NCBI GenBank assembly: GCA_003151215.1
Contig: PLXB01000229.1
Coordinates: 1 to 7,495 of the forward strand
Source of the DNA: Ignavibacteriota bacterium
Lineage (GTDB): Bacteria; Bacteroidota; Kapaibacteriia; Palsa-1295
Length of the DNA stretch: 7,495 nt
Direction of reading: 5' to 3'
Of the stretch, positions 1 through 6,141 are shown in pieces. The notes beneath the pieces are model-generated. The model did no database searches, was not told the origin of the DNA, and saw only the letters and a list, made by a program, of their open reading frames with translations. Each line of letters begins with the position of its first letter. Position 1 is the first letter of the stretch. The translations under genes and the position numbers were made by a program.

Positions 1-1
1 G

Positions 2-451
2 CCCGGTAGAGTATATCGTAATGAGGCGATCAGCGCACGCAGCGCCGCCTGTTTTTTCCAGCTTGAAGGACTTGTCATTGATAAGGGTGTTTCCATGGCT
101 GATCTGAAGGGCATTTTACTTTCTTTTGCCAAGCAATTTTACGGAGAAGATTCGAAGATCCGCATGCGTCCATCATACTTTCCCTTCACCGAACCGAGTG
201 TAGAAGTGGATGTAAGCTGTTATATCTGCGGCGGAAAAGGATGCCGTATTTGCAAGAATACCGGTTGGCTCGAAGTGCTCGGGGCCGGGATGGTGCATCC
301 GAATGTATTGCGTAATTGCGGGATCGACTCAGAACTGTACACCGGGTATGCTTTCGGCATGGGTATAGACCGCACTGCTTTGATGCGGTATGGCATTAAT
401 GATATTAGGCTCTTTACAGAGAATGATTATCGGTTTTTGAGGCAATTTTAA
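2..451 (+). CDS. pheS: Phenylalanyl-tRNA synthetase alpha chain, C-terminal part (5' partial)
   Basis: This is the catalytic subunit of the cytoplasmic alpha2beta2 synthetase that charges tRNA-Phe with phenylalanine. The frame is open from base 2, so the gene enters from the left and 149 residues are visible (bacterial PheS is usually about 330-350). Class II motif 2 is seen as [12 protein letters not shown] followed by CFFQLEG. The Q and E match the pair that in Thermus PheRS contacts the substrate. The residue before Q is F, where E. coli and Thermus have H. Motif 3 is [13 protein letters not shown], and the protein ends with the typical [10 protein letters not shown] four-cysteine knuckle (CxxCx4CxxC, codons 218-253) sits before the [17 protein letters not shown] stretch; I recall such knuckles from other bacterial PheS proteins, and it may bind zinc. 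The ATG at 95 is internal, not a start. The partner pheT lies about 1.9 kb downstream instead of adjacent. Confidence 0.97.
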   Translation, partial: PGRVYRNEAISARSAACFFQLEGLVIDKGVSMADLKGILLSFAKQFYGEDSKIRMRPSYFPFTEPSVEVDVSCYICGGKGCRICKNTGWLEVLGAGMVHPNVLRNCGIDSELYTGYAFGMGIDRTALMRYGINDIRLFTENDYRFLRQF

Positions 452-481
452 TAATTGAAAATTGTCTGCAACGATTCCGCC

Positions 482-489
482 TTTTTTTG
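482..489 (+). promoter_or_regulatory. TTTTTTTG tract, possible -7 element of lipoprotein gene 1
   Basis: Seven T and a G end 34 nt before the ATG at 523. This matches the Bacteroidota -7 consensus TAnnTTTG at all fixed positions except the A. A TTG at 462-464 lies 17 nt upstream, shorter than the usual 19-21. The same tract at the same distance precedes the genes at 1394 and 6875, which is the main reason to take it seriously. Confidence 0.35.
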
Positions 490-522
490 TATTACTAAAT
501 CATTAACAACGCCCTAATCTTT

Positions 523-1344
523 ATGACATCTCGGTTTTTTCATATATTTGCGTTACTGATGGTTGCAAGCTTGCTTTATATCGGCTGCAAAAGCGCAACA
601 ACTGATCCGAACGGCAATAATAATACAATAACCAGCATTGGCGATAGTGTACCACGCCTTCATTCTAATTATACCTATGATCGGCTGCAACTGGATATGA
701 ATAATAATATTATTCAGGGAAGCACAATCACCGGCACAGCAATTATTGATAGCGTTGCGCTTTCCCTATTCGGGAAAAATAATGTCTTTTCGATTTATGA
801 TCAGGATAGAACTTCACTCGATACATCATTCTATACGTACGAATCGAATGGAGATGTATCCATGTATCTTCTGAGCCCGGGTTTTTTGAAGAATAACGGA
901 AATGGCGAGCAGATCGATGAAACATTACTGACGATCGCAAACTTAGTTTTTCATAATTGGATCACGCTTCCGATCGCATCAAAAAAAACTCTTAATCCTT
1001 ATGACGCAAAAGTTACAATAGACATTAATGGCGATAAAGTGTTGGCAGATATTCATACCGTAGTCGAGTTCATAGGCGATTCGAGTATCGTAACAACGAA
1101 AGGAGTGTTATTAAAGCCCGATACGGTTGCGGCAAAACATTGCAAGATCACTATCACAGCAAATATGATATTAGGAGGCGCTCCATTTAATGTAAGCCAT
1201 GTTCGCGATATTTGGTTTGTTCCAAAGATCGGTTATATTGCCAGGCAAATGATCAGAACATACGTGCCTGCCTATTCCATTTTAGTGATACCTCTTGACA
1301 CGTCTGTAACACTTAAGGCAATGACGAATTACTCGCTGTTTTAA
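523..1344 (+). CDS. Putative lipoprotein of unknown function, tandem paralog 1
   Basis: A 273-residue protein with a short basic N-terminus, a hydrophobic stretch (residues 5-20) and a cysteine at 22 in the context YIGC. This reads as a signal peptidase II lipobox, although Y at -3 is not classical. After the cysteine comes a low-complexity linker rich in N, T and D, then a folded region of about 225 residues. I recognise no named domain. The next gene is a paralog. Shared landmarks are WITLPI (146-151), HCKIT (206-210), RDIWFVPKIG (228-237) and a C-terminus ending NYSLF. The protein is expected at the outer or inner membrane facing the periplasm or surface. No Shine-Dalgarno precedes the ATG; the start was chosen because it gives a complete signal peptide. 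Its place between pheS and pheT says nothing clear about function. Confidence 0.85.
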   Translation: MTSRFFHIFALLMVASLLYIGCKSATTDPNGNNNTITSIGDSVPRLHSNYTYDRLQLDMNNNIIQGSTITGTAIIDSVALSLFGKNNVFSIYDQDRTSLDTSFYTYESNGDVSMYLLSPGFLKNNGNGEQIDETLLTIANLVFHNWITLPIASKKTLNPYDAKVTIDINGDKVLADIHTVVEFIGDSSIVTTKGVLLKPDTVAAKHCKITITANMILGGAPFNVSHVRDIWFVPKIGYIARQMIRTYVPAYSILVIPLDTSVTLKAMTNYSLF

Positions 1345-1352
1345 ACTATAAA

Positions 1353-1360
1353 TTTTTTTG
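1353..1360 (+). promoter_or_regulatory. TTTTTTTG tract, possible -7 element of lipoprotein gene 2
   Basis: The sequence TTTTTTTG ends 34 nt before the preferred ATG at 1394, the same sequence and distance as before lipoprotein gene 1. No clear TTG -33 box lies at the expected distance, so promoter activity is uncertain. The last three bases were read as a possible TTG start, but the ATG at 1394 fits better. Confidence 0.35.
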
Positions 1361-1393
1361 TTCAGCTTATTATTTATTTCTTTTTACTATACT

Positions 1394-2161
1394 ATGATCC
1401 AGAAAACATTTAAGGACTTTCTCTCCGCAATATCGCTAGCATTCATTGCCGCAGCTATGATTTCCGGCTGCAGTTCTTCAACGACAACCACGCCGCCGCC
1501 GACAACGCAGAGTAATGTCACCCCAAAGGCAGGAAGCACGTATACGTATACACAATCCCAAACTGATTCTTCAGGAAATCATGTAACGGGAACCGATACC
1601 ACGATCAATGCATCGGTTACAGCAACCGGTCAATCTAAGTTTGGACAATCAAGCGTCTATACAATTTCCGACGGTGCGCTTACAACGGACTACACCTACT
1701 CAAGTAGCAACGATGCCCTCACCTTCATCGAAAATAGCGGGGCTTCGGGAATTCTTGCCTCAGTCGCGGATTCAGTATTCCCACGTTGGATTACGCTTTC
1801 AATCACATCTCATGCTTCAGGAGTTATTGTACTTGATAAGGATACAATCATTATTAACGTAGGTGGTCTTTCTATCCCAGCAGTCGCGCATGTCGTGGCA
1901 GACTATATCGGATCAGATAGTGTATATCTGGCTGCTTCAGAGGAATCTCTCTCTGTTCAACATTGCAGGATAACGGCTACTGCAACGGCAGCTCTTTCTT
2001 CATCTCCCCTTATTAATCAAAGAGATATTTACTTTGCACCTAAAATAGGAACCTATGCGAAGGAAACAACAATGACGACAATTCCATCTGTGACTATTGC
2101 AGGAATAAAGGGAAGCAAAAGCGGCACTCTTGAAGTTATTTCTTCTTACACGCTGAAATAA
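1394..2161 (+). CDS. Putative lipoprotein of unknown function, tandem paralog 2
   Basis: A 255-residue protein from the ATG at 1394. This start gives a standard lipoprotein signal: K4 and K7, a hydrophobic core (residues 9-24) and the lipobox ISGC with C26. The upstream TTG at 1358 would add 12 hydrophobic residues before the basic region and is less likely. A Ser/Thr/Pro linker (residues 27-40) leads into a domain paralogous to the previous gene. Matching landmarks are WITLSI (132-137), HCRIT (190-194), RDIYFAPKIG (210-219) and the terminal SYTLK. Overall similarity is modest, so the duplication is old. The single conserved cysteine of the HC(K/R)IT motif is not obviously catalytic. I recognise no family. 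The gene is followed by a strong terminator that ends the lipoprotein block. Confidence 0.87.
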   Translation: MIQKTFKDFLSAISLAFIAAAMISGCSSSTTTTPPPTTQSNVTPKAGSTYTYTQSQTDSSGNHVTGTDTTINASVTATGQSKFGQSSVYTISDGALTTDYTYSSSNDALTFIENSGASGILASVADSVFPRWITLSITSHASGVIVLDKDTIIINVGGLSIPAVAHVVADYIGSDSVYLAASEESLSVQHCRITATATAALSSSPLINQRDIYFAPKIGTYAKETTMTTIPSVTIAGIKGSKSGTLEVISSYTLK

Positions 2162-2182
2162 GCGATTTGGAGTTTTATGGAC

Positions 2183-2214
2183 AACCCTGCCACTTTCCTT
2201 GAAGTGGCGGGGTT
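2183..2214 (+). terminator. Intrinsic terminator after the lipoprotein pair
   Basis: A 13-bp stem (arms 2183-2195 and 2202-2214, one G-T wobble) encloses a 6-nt loop and starts 22 nt after the lipoprotein 2 stop. A moderately T-rich stretch (ATCTATTTTA) follows. It separates the lipoprotein block from the pheT promoter 22 bp further on. Confidence 0.8.
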
Positions 2215-2235
2215 ATCTATTTTAGCAGTGTACTG

Positions 2236-2265
2236 TTGTGGTGCTTGTTTAAATGCGTATTTTTG
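2236..2265 (+). promoter_or_regulatory. Bacteroidota-type promoter of pheT
   Basis: TTG at 2236-2238 and TATTTTTG at 2258-2265 are separated by 19 nt. This is an exact match to the Bacteroidota housekeeping pattern TTG-N(about 19)-TAnnTTTG. Transcription would start near 2271, giving a leader of roughly 50 nt before the pheT ATG. Its position just after a terminator supports an independent pheT transcription unit. Confidence 0.65.
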
Positions 2266-2292
2266 TAATAGAGTCGGCTTTGCCTGCTCCCC

Positions 2293-2310
2293 CTCTGATT
2301 ACAGTCAGAG
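2293..2310 (+). promoter_or_regulatory. Small hairpin in the predicted pheT leader
   Basis: CTCTGA (2293-2298) and TCAGAG (2305-2310) form a perfect 6-bp stem with a 6-nt loop, ending 13 nt before the pheT ATG. It has no T-run behind it, so it is not a terminator. It could affect translation initiation. A chance hairpin of this size is also possible. Confidence 0.3.
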
Positions 2311-2323
2311 CTGCATAATATAA

Positions 2324-4786
2324 ATGAAAATTTCTCTTTCTTGGCTTTCCGATTATATTTCTATTCCTTTCGCGCCAAAAGAACTGGCGGCGAAATTGAC
2401 TGCGCTCGGAATCGAAGTTGAAGCCATCGAGGATTTCGCAGCGAAATTCGCAAAGATCGTAGTCGGCGAAGTGCTGGAAGTTGCGCCGCATCCTAATGCC
2501 GATAAGCTCCGATTGACAAAAGTAAATATAGGCAACGGCACGCAGCTTAGTATCGTTTGCGGCGCACCGAATGTAAAAGTCGGGCTGAAGGTTGCAGTTG
2601 CTACGATAGGCGCCGATCTCGGCGAAGGATTTGTGATAAAGAAATCGAAGATACGCGGTGAAGTGAGCGAAGGAATGCTTTGCTCGGAACGCGAACTAGG
2701 CCTTTCGGAATCTCATGAAGGTATCTGGGAATTGCCGGATGATCTGCCGGTAGGAAAGCCTCTTGCCGAAGCTATTGGCAAAAATGATATCATTTTTGAA
2801 ATTGGATTGACACCGAACCGCGCCGATTGTTTAAGCCATATCGGAATAGCACGGGAAGTTTCCGTCCTCACCGGCGGTGAAGTGAGAGTGCCTGCAGCAG
2901 ATAAAAAATATCTCTCGTCTTCTAAAACAAAAGTAACAGATGCTGCGAAAGTAACGATTAACGATCCTGATCTTTGTCCTCGATATGCTGCACGAGTTGT
3001 GCGTAGGGTAAAAGTCGGAGAATCTCCTGCCTGGCTGAAGCAGAAACTCGAATCGATAGGGCTTCGTCCGAGAAATAACATTGTCGATATTACAAATTTC
3101 GTTCTGATGGAATGCGGGCATCCTCTTCATGCATTCAATCTTGACGCCGTGAAAGACGCGCATATTATTGTCCGGCGTGCCGAAGGTTTTGCGAGAAAAT
3201 TTACGACGCTTGACGGTAAGGAACGCGAACTTGATATCGGAACGCTTCTTATAGCTGACGCAGAAAAACCTCTTGCCATTGCCGGAATTATGGGCGGCGA
3301 AAATTCAGAGATCACGGATGCCACAACAAATGTGCTGATAGAATCGGCATATTTCAGCCCGGCATCTATTCGCAGATCGGCAAAAAAGCTGGGACTTTCA
3401 ACCGATGCTTCACACCGTTTCGAACGTGGTACCGATGTAGAGAATGTGATCTTTGCTGTCAATCGCGCAGCGGTGCTAATGGCAGAACTTACCGGTGGAG
3501 AGGTGCTCAGCGGAATTATTGATGAGTATCCGATAAAGAAAGAGCCCAAAACTTTTTCATTCCGCCCTGAACGAGCAGGCATATTACTTGGAGAGCCGGT
3601 TGCAGAATCTCAGATGGAAAAAATATTCTCATCGCTCACTATCGATGTAAAGAAATCAAATTCGGTCTGGGAATTAACATCGCCGAGCTGGCGTGTTGCA
3701 CTCGAACAGGAAGTGGATGCTATCGAAGAGGTCGCGCGTGTGATAGGATATGATTCACTTCCCGTAAGCGAGGAAGACAGGATCCCAATGTTCAGAACGC
3801 GAGACGTGCTGCCGAATAGGAAATTTGATGCCTTTATTCGTTTACAGCTTGTTGCTCTTGGGTTTTCCGAATGCATTTCAACTCCGATGGTGCCGAAAAA
3901 GCAGGCCGAAATATTTCACCCTTCTTCAATTGAAGTGATGAATCCGCTTACGGTTGAGCTTGAAAGGATGCGCCCGAGCATCCTGCCGAATCTTTTAGAT
4001 ATTACCAGACGCAATGAACGCTATGGCTCTTCGGGGCAGCGATTATTCGAAATAGGAACAGTTTTTAATTATTCTGATAATGCGCAGCTTGTCGCTCGGG
4101 CTTCGGAACGGATGGAACTTGCGCTTATTTTAAAAGATCATCTCGAAGAAAAAAATCCATATAACACAAAAGAGCAAAAAGCAGATATTTATTCATTGTG
4201 CGGAGTAGTCGGGCAACTGCTTCTTCGAGCAGGCATTCAGGTCGTTATGATGCCGTTTGCAGAAGTGCAATCAGCAGGCAATTGGGTGAATGCCAAAAAA
4301 TATTTCAATAACGATGAAACACTGGTATTTATATCCGGGAAAAAGCTTCTTGCACTTGCAGGGATGCTCCACATATCTATTCAAAAGGAATATGATATCC
4401 GAAGCGAGACGTTTGCTGCAGTAATCGATTACGATGCTTGTCATTCTCTTGCAAAAGAGAAGGCTATGAATCCTCCGGCAGTCACTCCGCTTCCGAGATT
4501 TCCGGCCGTTGAGCGGGATATTGCTTTGACGCTTTCGAAGAATATTGCGGCGTCAAAGCTGACTGTAGAAGTCCGAGCCCTTATACCTAAAGAACTTTAC
4601 GAAGATGTACGGATCTTCGATGAATTCCAGTCAAAAGAAATGAAAATGGCTTCTGAACGGAGTTTAGGATTGCGAATAATGCTTCGCGCAAATGACCGAA
4701 CACTTGAAGATGCGGAAGTAGATACGATCGTCAGAAAGATCGTTGATTCAATCACAACTAAATTTTCTGCCAGATTACGTTCTTAA
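2324..4786 (+). CDS. pheT: Phenylalanyl-tRNA synthetase beta chain
   Basis: The beta subunit of PheRS: it binds tRNA-Phe and edits mischarged Tyr-tRNA-Phe, and it completes the alpha2beta2 enzyme with PheS. The 820 residues are a normal full length. The start MKISLSWLSDYI is the family's usual N-terminus. The order of domains is as follows. The tRNA-binding OB fold spans about 41-150 (VAPHPNADKLRL, IVCGAPN, KIRGEVSEGMLCSERELGL). The LTPNRADCLSHIGIARE signature lies at 162-178. The B3/B4 editing domain spans about 215-390 (GLRPRNNIVDITNFV, GHPLHAFNLD, IAGIMGG, RFERGTD). B5 spans about 408-480 (EVDAIEEVARVIGYD). A pseudo-catalytic core follows, and then a C-terminal FDX-ACB anticodon-binding domain at about 724-820 (PRFPAVERDIAL). 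No frameshift or missing block is seen. The ATG lacks a Shine-Dalgarno. It is the first gene of a likely operon with the coiled-coil gene and zapA, from the promoter at 2236-2265. Confidence 0.99.
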   Translation: MKISLSWLSDYISIPFAPKELAAKLTALGIEVEAIEDFAAKFAKIVVGEVLEVAPHPNADKLRLTKVNIGNGTQLSIVCGAPNVKVGLKVAVATIGADLGEGFVIKKSKIRGEVSEGMLCSERELGLSESHEGIWELPDDLPVGKPLAEAIGKNDIIFEIGLTPNRADCLSHIGIAREVSVLTGGEVRVPAADKKYLSSSKTKVTDAAKVTINDPDLCPRYAARVVRRVKVGESPAWLKQKLESIGLRPRNNIVDITNFVLMECGHPLHAFNLDAVKDAHIIVRRAEGFARKFTTLDGKERELDIGTLLIADAEKPLAIAGIMGGENSEITDATTNVLIESAYFSPASIRRSAKKLGLSTDASHRFERGTDVENVIFAVNRAAVLMAELTGGEVLSGIIDEYPIKKEPKTFSFRPERAGILLGEPVAESQMEKIFSSLTIDVKKSNSVWELTSPSWRVALEQEVDAIEEVARVIGYDSLPVSEEDRIPMFRTRDVLPNRKFDAFIRLQLVALGFSECISTPMVPKKQAEIFHPSSIEVMNPLTVELERMRPSILPNLLDITRRNERYGSSGQRLFEIGTVFNYSDNAQLVARASERMELALILKDHLEEKNPYNTKEQKADIYSLCGVVGQLLLRAGIQVVMMPFAEVQSAGNWVNAKKYFNNDETLVFISGKKLLALAGMLHISIQKEYDIRSETFAAVIDYDACHSLAKEKAMNPPAVTPLPRFPAVERDIALTLSKNIAASKLTVEVRALIPKELYEDVRIFDEFQSKEMKMASERSLGLRIMLRANDRTLEDAEVDTIVRKIVDSITTKFSARLRS

Positions 4787-4805
4787 CTAACCAAGAAGAG
4801 AACTT

Positions 4806-5423
4806 ATGCTTGATTCGAAACAACGCGAAGCGCAATTGCTTCAAGCCCGCGAGCGACTTGCCAGAGCATTCGCCCGCTTAGAAACGATCATCGGAAGTGT
4901 GCCCGAACATATCCGATTGCTTGAATCATCGCGGGATAAATCACAATCGCGCATTACAGAGATCGAAGAACTTCTCGAACGTGAGCGCGCAATCACTGCT
5001 CAGCGTCAATCCTTATCCGAAGGTGCGACTGAAGAAGTAAATGCGCTCAATACAAAACTCGAAAGGGTTGAGAAAAATATCAGTGAGCGCGATAAGAAGA
5101 TCGCTGATCTTGAAAAAAATCTGAATCACCGAACCGGCGAGCTTATTGCTTACGAAAAAGCCCATGCCGATTCGCTCGAGCGTGAGCAGAAATTTATCAC
5201 AACCATTTCGCATCTTGAAGAAGAAAATGCCGGCATCGAACGTAAGCTTGAGCTGCTTAAAGAAGAAAGAGAAAATATTCATCATCAGCTTTCACAGGTG
5301 GAGCAGAAAGAAAATTCTTATGCATTACTGTTTACGCAGGATGAACGGTTGAGTTTATTGAAGACGGTCGATACACTCATTGAAAGGGTGGATGCAATAG
5401 CGCATGTTGAATTGACAAAATAG
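4806..5423 (+). CDS. Coiled-coil protein between pheT and zapA
   Basis: A 205-residue, highly charged (E, K, R, Q) and almost wholly helical protein with no signal peptide or membrane segment, so probably cytoplasmic. Three heptad-rich stretches are visible: residues 1-28, about 33-68 and a long one at about 76-172. They are broken by IIGSVP (28-33) and SLSEGATE (69-76). After the coil comes a short distinct tail (FTQDERLSLLKTVDTLIERV, 176-195), which could be a contact surface. It lies 19 nt after pheT and 10 nt before zapA, so all three are very likely co-transcribed. A weak purine-rich GAAGAGAA precedes its ATG. I recognise no named family. Sitting next to zapA, it may be a partner of ZapA, functionally like the coiled-coil ZapB of Gammaproteobacteria, but this is inference from context and not homology. 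Confidence 0.85.
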   Translation: MLDSKQREAQLLQARERLARAFARLETIIGSVPEHIRLLESSRDKSQSRITEIEELLERERAITAQRQSLSEGATEEVNALNTKLERVEKNISERDKKIADLEKNLNHRTGELIAYEKAHADSLEREQKFITTISHLEEENAGIERKLELLKEERENIHHQLSQVEQKENSYALLFTQDERLSLLKTVDTLIERVDAIAHVELTK

Positions 5424-5426
5424 GAG
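5422..5426 (+). promoter_or_regulatory. Shine-Dalgarno of zapA overlapping the upstream stop codon
   Basis: AGGAG overlaps the TAG stop of the coiled-coil gene and stands 7 nt before the zapA ATG. It is the clearest ribosome-binding site in a window where most starts have none. The overlap suggests translational coupling of the two products. Confidence 0.65.
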
Positions 5427-5433
5427 ACTTACT

Positions 5434-5706
5434 ATGTCAGAATCTATCAAAGTCACAATTCTCGGTTCAGAGTATTCGCTTCGCACGAATGACGAAGAAC
5501 TTGTTCGCGAGCTTGCTGCCGAACTTGATTCGGATTTAAAAGACCTTCAGCAAAAACTTCCGGGGAAACCGCCAACGACATTGGCAGTGCTCACGGCGCT
5601 CAATACTTCAGAACAACATGCCCATTCGCAGATGAATGAATTACGGGAGATCGAAAGACTTGCAGGAGAGATTGAAAGCTTATGCGAGGAACTGGAAAAG
5701 AAGTAA
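5434..5706 (+). CDS. zapA: Cell division protein ZapA
   Basis: A 90-residue protein of normal ZapA size. ZapA binds FtsZ filaments and bundles or stabilises them at the division ring. The N-terminal globular part shows the family pattern: IKVTILGSEYSLRTNDEE (5-22) with a beta-strand pair, then a helix ELVRELAAELDSDLKDLQ (22-39), the loop PGKPP, and TLAVLTALNTSEQ (49-61) entering a long C-terminal coiled coil that carries oligomerisation (62-90). The start is well supported by AGGAG at 7 nt. The gene follows the coiled-coil gene in what looks like a pheT-coil-zapA operon. From memory of related genomes, zapA in this phylum is often followed by the ribonuclease Y gene. Here a minus-strand regulator follows after only 4 bp, with no terminator in the gap. 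Confidence 0.93.
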   Translation: MSESIKVTILGSEYSLRTNDEELVRELAAELDSDLKDLQQKLPGKPPTTLAVLTALNTSEQHAHSQMNELREIERLAGEIESLCEELEKK

Positions 5707-5710
5707 AAAA

Positions 5711-5974
5711 TTAAGCTATCTTTTTCTTCGGTTCGATTCTTTGGTAAGTCTCAGCTTCTAAAAAGGCACCCTTTAATAGGAGCACATGAGGCTCCACTTT
5801 AAGCGCTTTTGCCAGCTTTTTAAGTGTTTCTATCGATATATTTGCGTTTGCGCGTTCAATATCTCCTACAAAAGTAGGGTGTAAGTTAGCATGTTCTGCC
5901 AGATTCTCTTGAGTATATTTTAAACGCTTCCTAAATCCACGAATATTAGTCCCAATAATTTCCTCTAATTCCAT
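5711..5974 (-). CDS. XRE-family helix-turn-helix transcriptional regulator
   Basis: An 87-residue protein that is almost entirely one Cro/C1-type DNA-binding domain. Helix 1 is about 7-18 (IGTNIRGFRKRL) and helix 2 about 21-29 (TQENLAEHA). Recognition helix 3 is about 32-41 (HPTFVGDIER), and SIETLKKLAKALKVEPHVLL (47-66) closes the fold. A short tail ending in EPKKKIA follows, without a sensor or peptidase domain. It would bind DNA as a dimer. The sequence resembles stand-alone regulators, including controller proteins of restriction-modification systems, but no nuclease or methylase is visible here. It reads divergently from the cysteine-rich gene, across an intergenic region with a perfect inverted repeat that it may bind, and converges on zapA. 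A near-consensus promoter lies directly before its ATG. Visibly AT-rich compared with pheT and zapA, it may mark the edge of an acquired segment. Confidence 0.9.
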   Translation of the reverse strand: MELEEIIGTNIRGFRKRLKYTQENLAEHANLHPTFVGDIERANANISIETLKKLAKALKVEPHVLLLKGAFLEAETYQRIEPKKKIA

Positions 5975-5979
5975 TGGAA

Positions 5980-6010
5980 CAATAATACGGGTTTATTGCT
6001 TTGTATTCAA
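5980..6010 (-). promoter_or_regulatory. Possible promoter of the HTH regulator gene
   Basis: On the minus strand TTG (6010-6008), a 20-nt spacer and TATTATTG (5987-5980) match the Bacteroidota pattern with one mismatch in the -7 box. The -7 G lies only 6 nt from the ATG, so the transcript would be nearly leaderless, which lowers confidence. Confidence 0.35.
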
Positions 6011-6025
6011 GAGGGTATATGCGAT

Positions 6026-6049
6026 ATTTATCGTCCATAAACGATAAAT
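6026..6049. promoter_or_regulatory. Perfect inverted repeat, candidate operator of the HTH regulator
   Basis: ATTTATCGT (6026-6034) and ACGATAAAT (6041-6049) are exact 9-bp arms with a 6-nt spacer (CCATAA). A further CGATA half-site lies at 6022-6026. The repeat is between the divergent HTH gene (52 bp from its ATG) and the cysteine-rich gene (93 bp from its ATG). Dyad sites with this spacing are typical for small dimeric XRE regulators. No T-run follows on either strand, so a terminator role is unlikely. Confidence 0.5.
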
Positions 6050-6141
6050 TATTCATATAATCTTTTTAAATACATGGTGTCAATGTACTCTGAGGGAGAG
6101 ACTTTGTTCACCTTTTTCAACACTCATTATTATATACGCTT

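Noticed and set aside
56..58. Phe in place of the common His in PheS motif 2 (CFFQLEG)
   Set aside because: The position varies among bacterial PheS and the neighbouring substrate-contacting Q and E are intact.
440..467. AT-rich 10-bp hairpin across the pheS stop codon
   Set aside because: The stem is weak and the T-run begins 14 nt after it, so it does not fit an intrinsic terminator.
1358..1393. TTG start extending lipoprotein 2 by 12 residues
   Set aside because: The extension places hydrophobic residues before the basic n-region, while the ATG at 1394 gives a standard lipoprotein signal.
2713..3582. Long minus-strand open frames inside pheT
   Set aside because: They are shadows of the unambiguous pheT coding frame with no start signals or recognisable products.
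5711..5974. Controller protein of a restriction-modification system
   Set aside because: The HTH resembles such proteins, but no methylase or endonuclease gene is in the window.
6056..6061. TATAAT as a sigma-70 -10 box for the cysteine-rich gene
   Set aside because: No -35 match lies at 17 nt and the likely host uses TAnnTTTG boxes; in such AT-rich DNA this is expected by chance. It is kept only as a side remark in the operator finding.
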